Below are positions 12,418 through 19,930 of a stretch of DNA of 38,417 nucleotides, piece by piece. The notes beneath the pieces are model-generated. The model was not told where the DNA came from and did no database searches. It saw only the letters and a list, made by a program, of their open reading frames with translations. Position numbers and translations under genes: made by a program. Each line of letters opens with the position of its first letter. Position 1 is the first letter of the stretch. Source of the DNA: a virus. The DNA lies in the IMG/VR virus record IMGVR_UViG_3300041409_001224, positions 1 to 38,417 of that record. One strand, 5' to 3'.

Positions 12418-12780
12418 ATGGGTGCTCAGTTTGACGATGATGGCTGGAGCGAGCTTGTGTCGAGGCATATCAATGAAACTCTGGTCGAGGCATATGCGAG
12501 CACGGAAGCTGCCGCAGGCGAACCTTTAACTTATGAGAAAATGCTTTCAATTCATAAGAAATTGGAGGTAGACCGGAAGCGGTTTGAGGTTACTCTTGGC
12601 GAGCATACCTTCAATCTTCTGGATTATCAGGAGCGCGCTGTAGAGTTTCCAGAGGGAGGTATCCTGCTCACGGATACTTCGCGCACTGAGATGGAGAAGG
12701 CGCTCGACCCGCGCCCGACTGACCTGATTTTGCTGGATATGAAAGCTGGCTTAGTTTTCTTTCTCGGCTTTCGGTCATAG
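12418..12780 (+). CDS. Hypothetical protein
   Basis: 120 aa starting after GCAGGACTTTTTT. Predominantly helical and acidic in the first half; the second half has strand-like LILLDMKAGLVFFLGF near the end. No known domain recognised. Preceded by 144 bp and followed by 219 bp of non-coding DNA, so it may have its own transcription unit. Confidence 0.55.
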   Translation: MGAQFDDDGWSELVSRHINETLVEAYASTEAAAGEPLTYEKMLSIHKKLEVDRKRFEVTLGEHTFNLLDYQERAVEFPEGGILLTDTSRTEMEKALDPRPTDLILLDMKAGLVFFLGFRS

Positions 12781-12835
12781 GCGCGCAAGCGCCATCCTGT
12801 ACTGCCTGCTTAGTGGAGAGTGCTAAACTTGGGGA

Positions 12836-12967
12836 GATCACCGGCGGCATGGCGAGATGACATGCCGCGGCAAAAATACCGGGCTTTCGGCGTGTCCGTG
12901 TAGACCGCTAATCCAGTGAACGACGAGTGCTTGTAGTGGAAGTCAGGGCAGGACTGGCCCGGTGATC
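12836..12967 (+). ncRNA. Candidate structured non-coding RNA or regulatory leader
   Basis: A 219-bp gap without an ORF contains a closing stem GATCACCGG/CCGGTGATC (12836-12844, 12959-12967) around 132 nt, with an internal perfect hairpin GCGGCATG/CATGCCGC (12844-12851, 12861-12868) and several GC-rich segments. It ends 32 bases before the ATG at 13000. No family recognised; tRNA and tmRNA do not fit. Structure is read by eye only. Confidence 0.4.
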
Positions 12968-12999
12968 ATTCAATCTTATAACAACTGGAGGATTTCAGG

Positions 13000-13248
13000 A
13001 TGAGCTTTAGTCTTTATTGGCGGCCAGTGGTGCCCGTCGAAGAACATCGCCTACCAATAGAATTAAAGTCGCTTCTCGCAAAAAGGTATTGGGAACAGGA
13101 TGGCTCACTTAAGGGCGGGCCAACTACCTTAACGTCGGCGGACATAGCTTACCTTTCGGGCTTAAGTGATGCTGGTATTAAGGGTGCAGATGAGCTAATC
13201 GAAGCCATCAACAAATACGAGGCCGTCGAGATATTTATTGAAGAATAG
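13000..13248 (+). CDS. Hypothetical protein
   Basis: 82 aa with CTGGAGGA upstream of ATG 13000. LTSADIAYLSGLSDAGIKGADELIEAINKYEAVEIFIEE is a helix-rich C-terminal part of a kind often seen in small phage proteins. Function unknown. Its start region follows the candidate structured RNA. Confidence 0.55.
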   Translation: MSFSLYWRPVVPVEEHRLPIELKSLLAKRYWEQDGSLKGGPTTLTSADIAYLSGLSDAGIKGADELIEAINKYEAVEIFIEE

Positions 13249-13258
13249 GAGCTGCGAA

Positions 13259-13807
13259 ATGTCCCAAGAACAGCACAGCAAAGAAGATTGTCCCGGCAAT
13301 TTTGTGAATCACGAGTGCCCGATCTGTGGCAAGAAAAGCCTTGAGCATCCTGATTACAATGTACCCGGCACAAATGTTAAGAACTTTTCTAAGTGGAGCA
13401 AAGAGAATATTCCGAAGCCGCCCCCAAAATTTAAAATCGGCGATAGGGTTATATACTCCATCGCAACTGAAATTATTGAGGTTTATCAGGACTGCGACGG
13501 CTCGACCCTTTATTCCACCATCGATCATGGCAATGGTTATTCTGAAAACTCTTTTGAGCCGCTATTTTCCAAGTGGACAAAAGAACTGCCGCACGAGAAC
13601 GGCTTTTACTGGCTGAAGAACTTCAGGTTTATCAGAGACACTCGCGTCACAGAAAAGCCAGCGGTTGTTTACGTCTACAGCTCGCTTGGCAGTCCTTTTA
13701 GCATAGCATTCGTGGGTACAGATTCAATGTTTGATGTGATTGAACTGGCAGAAGGTGAGTGGCTTGGCCCCCTTCAGCCGCCAATAGGAAATGCCGAAGA
13801 AGGTTGA
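13259..13807 (+). CDS. Hypothetical protein with zinc motif and SH3-like region
   Basis: 182 aa from ATG 13259 with AGGAG upstream. The N terminus has CPICGKKSLEH after an upstream Cys, a likely zinc site. Later FKIGDRVIYSIATEIIEVY and GSTLYSTIDHGNGYSENSFEP look like a small beta-barrel typical of proteins that read nucleic acid or conditions of the cell, and GFYWLKNF with VIELAEGEWLGPL resembles the C terminus of many phage hypothetical proteins. Overlaps the nuclease gene by 17 bases. Confidence 0.55.
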   Translation: MSQEQHSKEDCPGNFVNHECPICGKKSLEHPDYNVPGTNVKNFSKWSKENIPKPPPKFKIGDRVIYSIATEIIEVYQDCDGSTLYSTIDHGNGYSENSFEPLFSKWTKELPHENGFYWLKNFRFIRDTRVTEKPAVVYVYSSLGSPFSIAFVGTDSMFDVIELAEGEWLGPLQPPIGNAEEG

Positions 13808-14096
13808 CGCCAGCCAAACCCAGCTCGTGCAAGTCTTCCGCGCGCTCGGCCTGACGGTCGCGATCACGAGCGGCGTCGGCGATGGCTTCCCTGACATCGT
13901 CGTCGGAGGTCTCATGCCCTGCGTGTGCGGCAGTCAGAGGCGCGTGAAACAGACAAAAATCGTCGAAATTAAGACTCCAAAGGGCATTTTGACGCCCGAT
14001 CAGAAGGAATTTCATGCCATTTGGCGCGGCCAACTCGACGTAATTCGCACGGAAGAGGATGTTTTGCATCTCATAGGAGCGCGAATTAGGAGTTAA
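13791..14096 (+). CDS. PD-(D/E)xK (VRR-NUC / Holliday-resolvase-like) nuclease
   Basis: 101 aa. GDGFPDIVVG supplies Asp35, VEIKTPKG gives Glu59 and Lys61, and TPDQ gives Gln71, the motif set of the PD-(D/E)xK superfamily, VRR-NUC type. A central CVC pair in the loop may be a decoration. It probably cleaves branched or flap DNA during replication or before packaging. Start at ATG 13791, overlapping the upstream gene. The 134 bp downstream hold no gene but one copy of a dispersed repeat. Confidence 0.8.
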   Translation: MPKKVDASQTQLVQVFRALGLTVAITSGVGDGFPDIVVGGLMPCVCGSQRRVKQTKIVEIKTPKGILTPDQKEFHAIWRGQLDVIRTEEDVLHLIGARIRS

Positions 14097-14116
14097 CTTT
14101 TAGATTTACATCCCGT

Positions 14117-14140
14117 CGGGCAGAAACCCTCCCATAAATA
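14117..14140 (+). repeat. Dispersed repeat, copy 1 (CGGGCAGAAACCCTCCC)
   Basis: CGGGCAGAAACCCTCCC followed by ATAAATA. It lies in a non-coding gap inside a larger inverted repeat AGATTT/AAATCT (14103-14108, 14149-14154). Copies 2 and 3 are at 14821-14846 and 22685-22710. Confidence 0.7.
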
Positions 14141-14230
14141 AGCCCGTCAAATCTGTTATTTACTCCCACATTAGCGATGCCGACGCGCGAGACGCCGGGC
14201 ACGCGCACCATGGCGACCTGATTTTCTTCT

Positions 14231-14845
14231 ATGGCTTACCAATTACCCCCAACTCCTTCGACGATTCCTTCGTCCCCTCTTAATAATCTCGCCTCGCTTT
14301 CAGCCATAGAAGAAAAGGTCTGCCCGAAGTGCAAAGAATCGAAGCCGCTCACCGGTTTTCACGCGCGCAAGCGCAAGCTCGGCCCTCCACAGCCACGCTC
14401 TCATTGCAAGCAATGCACGAACAAAGCCCGCGTCGAAAATCTGCATCAAGCCCTCGACGAGAAGCGAAAAGAGGTGCTCGCCTTCGCGCAAAAGCTGATC
14501 TGGATGGCAGACGCAGCTCCTGACGAAGAGTCGGCCAGAGAGCTGTACGCCGCCGCCACTCGCCTGCGCCTGCGCCATTGCCAGAAAGAAGAGAGCAAGC
14601 GCGACGCAGTCTTGAGAATTCTGACGACGTGGGGCAAAGACGGCGTTTCAGTCAGGGAGATCGCAGGCGATACCGGACTCAGGAAAGATGGCGTGCAGGA
14701 GATTCTCGACTTTCTTGAGAGCAATGGGCTGGCCACATGGTTCACCCGCGCCGGAAAGCGCAACTGCGGAAGAGCCGGCACGACACGCTATTATCGCCTC
14801 TCATCTTCTTCTGCTACGCACGGGCAGAAACCCTCCCGGAAATAA
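14231..14845 (+). CDS. Zinc-ribbon and winged-helix protein
   Basis: 204 aa. CPKCKESKPLTGFHARKR ... CKQC forms a zinc ribbon of the kind found in HNH-like and phage-packaging-associated proteins, but the HNH catalytic residues are not visible. Residues about 125-185 (SVREIAGDTGLRKDGVQEIL) are a winged helix DNA-binding domain. The C terminus GQKPSRK is encoded by copy 2 of a dispersed repeat. It may be a transcription factor of late genes; that is inference from its position. Confidence 0.6.
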   Translation: MAYQLPPTPSTIPSSPLNNLASLSAIEEKVCPKCKESKPLTGFHARKRKLGPPQPRSHCKQCTNKARVENLHQALDEKRKEVLAFAQKLIWMADAAPDEESARELYAAATRLRLRHCQKEESKRDAVLRILTTWGKDGVSVREIAGDTGLRKDGVQEILDFLESNGLATWFTRAGKRNCGRAGTTRYYRLSSSSATHGQKPSRK

Positions 14846-14846
14846 A
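14821..14846 (+). repeat. Dispersed repeat, copy 2
   Basis: Identical over 26 bases to 22685-22710. It encodes the C-terminal GQKPSRK and stop of the gene at 14231. CGGG/CCCG can form a short hairpin. Confidence 0.8.
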
Positions 14847-15001
14847 TCTTTCATTTGCCATAGTCTCAGCCTCGACGGGTCGCGCGATTCGAACAGACCA
14901 GCGCCGCGAAGCGTGGTTGCTCCTATGCGCCCTGTGCGCCCTGTGCCGCGCGTGGCCCGTTAACTCTTAGGTAAACGGAGAGGAAAGGACGATAGACTTT
15001 T

Positions 15002-15715
15002 ATGCATCCCCTGAAATCAGTATTTAGAATGGCGCTCGCGCTGGCGCTGACGGCATCGATCATCTTCGGCACTGTGGCCTGTGGCCGCGCGGCTATCCAG
15101 AGAGTGAAGGCAGGCACACACGTCGTTGTCGTGCAGCTTGAACTCAATGCAGGGCTTCCCGATCAGCTTTACGCTCAACATCTCATCTCCGCCGACGTGC
15201 GCGATCACATGAAGCTTGAGATGACCGACCTTCATACCGTCGCGCAGGGCTTCGAGCATGATCTAGGCGTCGCGCTGGACACGATGAACCCGGCTTCCAT
15301 CGCCGCGCTCGCTCCCGTGCTCGCCAATCTGATCACCCGCATCAATGCGCTGAATATAGCTGGAGTCAATCACCCGGGACTCTCGCAGATGCTTCAGCTC
15401 ATCGCGATCGGTTTGAATGTGGTCTCGGTCTGGTACGCGACGCAGCTCAATCGCGCGGTCAGAAAGGTCTCCGCCAATCATTCCGTCACCAGAGACAAAA
15501 TAGAGTTTGCGCTGGCCGGTGTGCCCTATGACGCTGAGCGAATGCGTGCTGCTCGCGCGGCCTTCAAGGCTGGCGGGGAGCACGCTGACCTGCGCGCCGT
15601 CTCTGTTTACACGGGGGTTGATCTGGATGCGGGTGTGGTCTCAACGATTCGAGAATCCGCACGCCGTGCAGTTTCGACTGACGCAGCCTATGTCAACGCA
15701 CAAGCCAGCGAGTAG
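15002..15715 (+). CDS. Predicted lipoprotein
   Basis: 237 aa. A basic N terminus, hydrophobic stretch MALALALTASIIFGTVAC and a lipobox-like TVAC at Cys25 or so indicate lipid attachment after signal peptidase II. A second hydrophobic stretch is LQLIAIGLNVVSVWYATQL. The remainder is Ala-rich and helical. GAGAGGAAAGGA lies upstream, spaced 12 or more bases. In phages, lipoproteins near the packaging genes can be spanins, superinfection-exclusion proteins or host-surface modifiers; this one is larger than usual Rz1-type spanins. Confidence 0.65.
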   Translation: MHPLKSVFRMALALALTASIIFGTVACGRAAIQRVKAGTHVVVVQLELNAGLPDQLYAQHLISADVRDHMKLEMTDLHTVAQGFEHDLGVALDTMNPASIAALAPVLANLITRINALNIAGVNHPGLSQMLQLIAIGLNVVSVWYATQLNRAVRKVSANHSVTRDKIEFALAGVPYDAERMRAARAAFKAGGEHADLRAVSVYTGVDLDAGVVSTIRESARRAVSTDAAYVNAQASE

Positions 15716-15725
15716 GAGCGCGGGC

Positions 15726-16016
15726 ATGTTCGACGACACGCAATCTGTCGCGTCATGGTTTGACAAGCAGCTCGGGACCATCATCGCATTCGCGGTGGTG
15801 GTCGCGGGCATCATCGCGGGTTACGTGCGGCTCGGGATGCGGGTGGACGTGCAGGGCGCAGACATCGTCAAGCTCGAAGGCGACCTGAAAGAACTGCGCG
15901 AAAAGTCGCTGACCCGCGAAGAGTTCAAAGCCTATCTGGATGGTTTGCAGCGCGACCTGATGGAGATAAAGACCGATGTCCGGGAAATCAGAAACAGGAC
16001 AGGGCGATCTCACTGA
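15726..16016 (+). CDS. Small membrane protein, possible holin
   Basis: 96 aa from ATG 15726. One transmembrane helix (IIAFAVVVAGIIAGYVRLGM), then a coiled coil (IVKLEGDLKELREKSLTREE ... LMEIKTDVREIRNR). Topology and size are like phage holin or accessory membrane proteins close to the lysis and packaging genes. It overlaps the 44-aa protein at 15976. No endolysin gene is adjacent; the only peptidoglycan hydrolase seen in the window is the domain in the tape measure. Confidence 0.55.
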   Translation: MFDDTQSVASWFDKQLGTIIAFAVVVAGIIAGYVRLGMRVDVQGADIVKLEGDLKELREKSLTREEFKAYLDGLQRDLMEIKTDVREIRNRTGRSH

Positions 16017-16110
16017 GAATCAGTTGCTGGCGACGTTTGTTTTGATTGCTATTGGCTGCTTTCTCGGCGGCTGCATCCTTCTGTATTCCATTTTCTGGCT
16101 CATGAGCTGA
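15976..16110 (+). CDS. Very small membrane protein (44 aa)
   Basis: ATG 15976 to TGA 16108-16110, overlapping the previous gene in another frame. The protein is a short polar N terminus (MSGKSETGQGDLTENQ) followed by one long hydrophobic helix of about 24 residues with two Cys. The codon overlap and absence of other sequence in this gap make it credible. It may be a holin, antiholin or membrane anchor. Confidence 0.55.
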   Translation: MSGKSETGQGDLTENQLLATFVLIAIGCFLGGCILLYSIFWLMS

Positions 16111-16115
16111 AGAAC

Positions 16116-16706
16116 ATGATCACCGGCAACGTCAAAACCAAATCGAACCAGGCCAGCGTGGAGAAGCAAGTCATGTTTGCGACCGCGCAGGCTTTGACGC
16201 AGACCGCGCAGATGGCGCAGACCGCCGTGATCAGATCAATCGAATCCACCTTCACGGTCAGAAACAACTGGGATAAGCCCTCGAATAAGTTCGGCATCAA
16301 GCTCATTCCGGCGACCAAAGACAAATTGCAGTCCGGAGTGGCCACTGATGCCGACTGGCTCACGCTGCATGAGACCGGTGGCACGAAGACGCCGACGGGA
16401 AATGCCATCGCGATCCCGACTGAGAACGTGCGGCGCACGAAGCGCGACATCATTCAGAAGTCGCAACGGCCCGGCGCGCTGCGCGGCAAGCGCGACATTG
16501 TCTTGATGACCAGAAACGGGCCTGTGCTCTTTCAAAGGCGTGGCCGTAAAGGCAACACGAAGCTTGTGCCGCTCTACCGGCTTGAGCCGCGCGCGAAGAT
16601 CAAAAAGGAATCCACGCTGGTCGAGCCAACCGAGAAGATCGTCCAGACGAAGCTCGGCGATAACTTTTACAAGGCTCTTCAGAACGCCTTGGCGACTGCG
16701 AGGTGA
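16116..16706 (+). CDS. Putative neck/minor tail protein of the gpZ-like type
   Basis: 196 aa. The body (RNNWDKPSNKFGIKLIPATK, DADWLTLHETGGTKTP, AIPTENVRRTKRDI, LFQRRGRKG, LVPLYRLEPRAKIKKESTL) matches a conserved phage family next to terminase genes, of the HK97 gp10/lambda Z minor-tail type. Unusual is its place before the terminase genes rather than in the connector group. Basic, without membrane segments. Family identification is from memory. Confidence 0.6.
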   Translation: MITGNVKTKSNQASVEKQVMFATAQALTQTAQMAQTAVIRSIESTFTVRNNWDKPSNKFGIKLIPATKDKLQSGVATDADWLTLHETGGTKTPTGNAIAIPTENVRRTKRDIIQKSQRPGALRGKRDIVLMTRNGPVLFQRRGRKGNTKLVPLYRLEPRAKIKKESTLVEPTEKIVQTKLGDNFYKALQNALATAR

Positions 16707-16710
16707 CGCC

Positions 16711-16944
16711 ATGAGGACACTTTATAAGCTCTACTGGCATGCCACTTATAACTGCGCGCAGCCGCTCGACATGCGCTCTGGCGAGATGCTGATCCGCGCG
16801 CAAGACTCCATGTCCCTCTGTGGCATCTTCTGGCAACACATCACCAACTATGTCAACACACTCCATCTTGAGTCAGTCAAGATGGAGTGTGTTGAGGTGT
16901 GGCCGGAAAGACTGCTGAGAGTGGACGAGACGGTTTACGAATGA
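16711..16944 (+). CDS. Small hypothetical protein overlapping a 19-bp hairpin
   Basis: 77 aa from ATG 16711 with GAGGTGA upstream. Nothing recognised; contains several aromatic residues and two Cys. The codons for VNTLHLESVKMECVE coincide exactly with a perfect 19-bp inverted repeat (16853..16895). Its stop overlaps the terminase small-subunit start (ATGA). Confidence 0.55.
   Translation: MRTLYKLYWHATYNCAQPLDMRSGEMLIRAQDSMSLCGIFWQHITNYVNTLHLESVKMECVEVWPERLLRVDETVYE
16853..16895. promoter_or_regulatory. Perfect 19-bp hairpin upstream of terminase; candidate packaging or regulatory site
   Basis: TCAACACACTCCATCTTGA (16853-16871) and its exact complement (16877-16895) with loop GTCAG. No T-run, so not an intrinsic terminator. 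It lies within a coding gene 46 bases before the small terminase ATG. Packaging sites (pac/cos) commonly lie at or near terminase small subunit genes, so this is a candidate, as is RNA-level control. Confidence 0.6.
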
Positions 16945-17381
16945 GTTATTCAATCTCAGATCTGGCGAAACTGACAACGCTCGACCGCGCGACGGTGCGC
17001 AAGCGGCTCGAAGGGATCGAGCCTGTGCCCGGCACGAAGGGCGCGAAGATGTACGAACTGGTTGACGCGCTGCCCGCGCTGATCGCCGGAGCTTCAGCCG
17101 AATTCGACGCGGCAAAGCTGCGCCGGGCGCAGGCTGAAGCGGAACTCAAAGAGCTTGAGCTGGCCAGCGAGCGCGGCGAAGTCGTCTCAGTCAAAGAGGT
17201 GCAGGATTACGCCCTGAGATTATTCAAGTCCATGCATAACCGCGTAGGCGTGCGGATGTCACGCGAGATAGCGCAGCAACTTTACAAGGCGGAGTCGGCG
17301 GCGCAGATCACAGAGATTCTGAAGACGGAGACGGGCCGCATTTTTAATGACCTCAGAAGCGATCATACGCGTTTTCTCTGA
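16941..17381 (+). CDS. Terminase small subunit (Nu1/HTH type)
   Basis: 146 aa from ATG 16941. The N-terminal winged HTH (SISDLAKLTTLDRATVRKRL, followed by KMYELVDALPAL) resembles lambda Nu1-type terminase small subunits, which bind packaging sites. A long helix (KLRRAQAEAELKELELASER) follows. It overlaps the large subunit by 35 bases in another frame. Confidence 0.8.
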   Translation: MSYSISDLAKLTTLDRATVRKRLEGIEPVPGTKGAKMYELVDALPALIAGASAEFDAAKLRRAQAEAELKELELASERGEVVSVKEVQDYALRLFKSMHNRVGVRMSREIAQQLYKAESAAQITEILKTETGRIFNDLRSDHTRFL

Positions 17382-19335
17382 TGCGATTGCCATCGCAATC
17401 CCGGAGTCTTCTCTGACCGTTTCCCAGTGGGCGGCCACCTACAGGTTTCTCTCGGCTGAGCGCTCAGCTCGTCCTGGTCGCTGGCGCAATGAACTCGTGC
17501 CGTATCTGGTCGAGATCATGGACACGGTGGGCAAGCCCGGCGTGCGTGAAATTATCTTCGTCAAATCCTCGCAGGTCGCGGGCACTGAATGCGCCAACAA
17601 TATCATCGGCTATTTCATGCACATTGACCCTTCGCCGATTCTTTACTCCTGTGAGACGGAGCCGAAGGCCGACGCCTGGTCGAAAGAATCCTTAGCCCCG
17701 ATGATTCGTGACACGCCCGTGCTCGCCAGTATCGTCTCTGATGCGCGCTCGCGCGATAGCGGCAACACCATCGGAGACAAAAGTTTTCCAGGCGGCCACC
17801 TGGCCATCGGTTACGCCACGTCGGCGGCGACGGCCTCGTCGCGTCCACGTCGCATCGTCATCAACGACGAACGCGACGCCTACAGGCCGACGAGCGAGGG
17901 CGATTATTGCAAGCTCGCCGAGAAGCGCACGACGACCTTTCCCGATGCCATCATCTTCAAGCCTTCCACGCCGCGCGACCGGCTGGAGAATCCGCCCGGC
18001 TCGCCGCCCGAAGCTCCGCGCTTCTCGCCAATCGAGCTGGAATATGAGAACTCCGACAAGCGCAGGTATTACGTTCCCTGCCCGCACTGCGACGAGTATC
18101 AAGCGCTCGTCTGGAAGCGTGACGGAGACTTCACAATCAAATGGGACGACGATGATGTCTTAAATGCCTATTACGTGTGCGTCAACGGCTGTGTCATCGA
18201 GCATGAGCATAAGACGGAGATGCTCGCGCGCGGCGAGTGGAGAGCTGAGAAGCCGTTCACAGGTCGCGCAGGCTTTCATATCTGGGAGGGATATTCGCCC
18301 TTTGTGACGTGGGGTGAGATGGCGAAGAATTTTCTTGAAGCGAAGCAGAGCAAAGAAACCCTAAAAGTGTTCGTCAACACTTCGCTGGCCGAAGGCTGGG
18401 AAGATTTGAGCGCGCAAGCATCGGTCGAAGACTTGGAATCACGGCGCGAGCCTTACGGAGAGCTCTTGCCCGATGGCGTGCTCGTCTTAACTGCCGGCGT
18501 AGACGTGCAGGGTAATCGCTTAGAGGTGGAAATCGTCGGCTGGGGCATTGACGACGAATCCTGGTCAATCGATCACCAGGTGCTCATGGGCGACCCGTCG
18601 CAGAATGAGGTCTGGCAGGAACTCAAAGACCTGCTCCTGCGCGATTACGAATTCGAGATTCCTATCGCTGACGGCAATGAGGATGGAGACGGCGAAGCTG
18701 CTCTCGTGCAGACCATTCGCGTCGCCTGCGCGTGCATAGATACAGGCGGCCATAATACGGAAGATGTCTATCGCTTTGCGCGCAAGCATGCCGGGCGGCG
18801 CTGGTATGCCGTCAAAGGCGCGAACACACCGGGCAAGCCTCTGATTTCAACCCCCTCTCTCGTGGGAAAGCCGAAAGTCAGGCTTTACAACCTCGGCACA
18901 GAGACGGCTAAGGACACGATTGCGGCGCATCTGCTCGTCGCTGAACCGGGGCCGGGCTATTGCCACTTCCCGACGGAATTCGAGCGCGACGGATTTGTCT
19001 ATTACGGCGAGAAATATTTTAAGCAGCTCAGGAGCGAGCACCCTGTTGTGAGACACGAGCGGAGCAAGAGCGTTCGCCGGTGGGAAAAGCTCAGGCCGGG
19101 CGTGCGCAACGAGGCGCTTGACCTTCGCGTCTACGCGATGGCCGCGAAGAGGATTCTGAATCCTGATTTCCGCCGCCTACGCAAGCGCCGCGAATCGCAT
19201 GTGGCTGCCGCGATCCCTGTTTCATCTCCTCCGGAGGCGCAGATCCAAGCCGAAAACGAGGAAGAGCAGGCACAACAAACCGCCCGGCGCAAGCCCCGCG
19301 CGCGCCGCCGCCGCGGATTTGTCAATAGCTGGTAA
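17347..19335 (+). CDS. Terminase large subunit (lambda GpA type)
   Basis: 662 aa, typical for GpA. The ATPase motif FVKSSQVAGTE (residues 71-81) is the GpA-type Walker A replacement; VINDERDAY (171-179) is Walker B. A zinc ribbon begins CPHCDEYQ (about 238) with a later Cys pair. GVDVQGNRLEVEIVGWG starts the nuclease domain, followed by ACIDTGGHNTEDVYRF and EALDLRVYAMAA. It translocates DNA into procapsids and cuts concatemers. The C-terminal tail is Arg-rich. All expected motifs are present. Confidence 0.93.
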   Translation: MTSEAIIRVFSDAIAIAIPESSLTVSQWAATYRFLSAERSARPGRWRNELVPYLVEIMDTVGKPGVREIIFVKSSQVAGTECANNIIGYFMHIDPSPILYSCETEPKADAWSKESLAPMIRDTPVLASIVSDARSRDSGNTIGDKSFPGGHLAIGYATSAATASSRPRRIVINDERDAYRPTSEGDYCKLAEKRTTTFPDAIIFKPSTPRDRLENPPGSPPEAPRFSPIELEYENSDKRRYYVPCPHCDEYQALVWKRDGDFTIKWDDDDVLNAYYVCVNGCVIEHEHKTEMLARGEWRAEKPFTGRAGFHIWEGYSPFVTWGEMAKNFLEAKQSKETLKVFVNTSLAEGWEDLSAQASVEDLESRREPYGELLPDGVLVLTAGVDVQGNRLEVEIVGWGIDDESWSIDHQVLMGDPSQNEVWQELKDLLLRDYEFEIPIADGNEDGDGEAALVQTIRVACACIDTGGHNTEDVYRFARKHAGRRWYAVKGANTPGKPLISTPSLVGKPKVRLYNLGTETAKDTIAAHLLVAEPGPGYCHFPTEFERDGFVYYGEKYFKQLRSEHPVVRHERSKSVRRWEKLRPGVRNEALDLRVYAMAAKRILNPDFRRLRKRRESHVAAAIPVSSPPEAQIQAENEEEQAQQTARRKPRARRRRGFVNSW

Positions 19336-19351
19336 GAGATGGAGAGATGTG

Positions 19352-19930
19352 ATGTCACTTGATGTTGATGAAATTTCTAATGCCGAGCCGCCCGAGATAA
19401 CCGTCGGAGAGACACTTGAATGGACGAAGAGCCTCTCAGATTATCCGGCTTTGACGTGGTCGCTCAGCTATTACTTTCGCGGAGCAGGCAAGGGCTTCAA
19501 CACGACTGCTGCGGCAGAGGGCGACGACTTTCACGTGACGGTGGATAAAAGCGTGACGGCGGAAATGTCCGTTGGTGCCTATTCCTGGGAAGCATGGGTC
19601 TCGGATGGAAGCTCCGAGTTCATGATCGCGCGCGGAGAGACGAAAGTCATTCAGAATTTGAAAACGATGGCCGTCACTTCGACCTTCGACAATCGCTCGC
19701 AGGCGAAAAAGATTCTCGACGCGATAGATACGCTCATTGCAGGGCGCGTTCCCAGGGACGTGCAGCTGTACGTGATCGGCAATCGCCAGCTTCAGCGCAT
19801 CCCGGTCGAGCAGTTAATCAAGCTGCGCGAGACCTACTCGAAACTCTATGCGGCAGAGCTACGCCGCGCGCGCGTACGCAAAGGCAAGACTCTCTTCAAA
19901 ACTATAGATGTGAGGTTTGATAGACCGTAA
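19352..19930 (+). CDS. Head-tail connector with Ig-like N-terminal and gpW-like C-terminal part
   Basis: 192 aa from ATG 19352. The first 95 residues (EITVGETLEWTKSLSDYPAL, LSYYFRG, GAYSWEAWVSDG) are beta-rich and match a phage domain with an Ig-like fold. Then NRSQAKKILDAIDTLIAGR, YVIGNRQLQRIPVEQLI and LKKL-like helices follow the gpW/connector style usual between terminase and portal in lambda-like phages. Fusion of the two domains is seen. Its TAA overlaps the portal ATG (TAATG). Confidence 0.75.
   Translation: MSLDVDEISNAEPPEITVGETLEWTKSLSDYPALTWSLSYYFRGAGKGFNTTAAAEGDDFHVTVDKSVTAEMSVGAYSWEAWVSDGSSEFMIARGETKVIQNLKTMAVTSTFDNRSQAKKILDAIDTLIAGRVPRDVQLYVIGNRQLQRIPVEQLIKLRETYSKLYAAELRRARVRKGKTLFKTIDVRFDRP

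Noticed and set aside
14875-14915. GATTCGAAC T-loop-like sequence as a tRNA
   Set aside because: Flanking bases do not form a T-stem, and no acceptor or anticodon arms are visible. The 156-bp gap 14846-15001 shows nothing else but a short GCGCCCTGT duplication.
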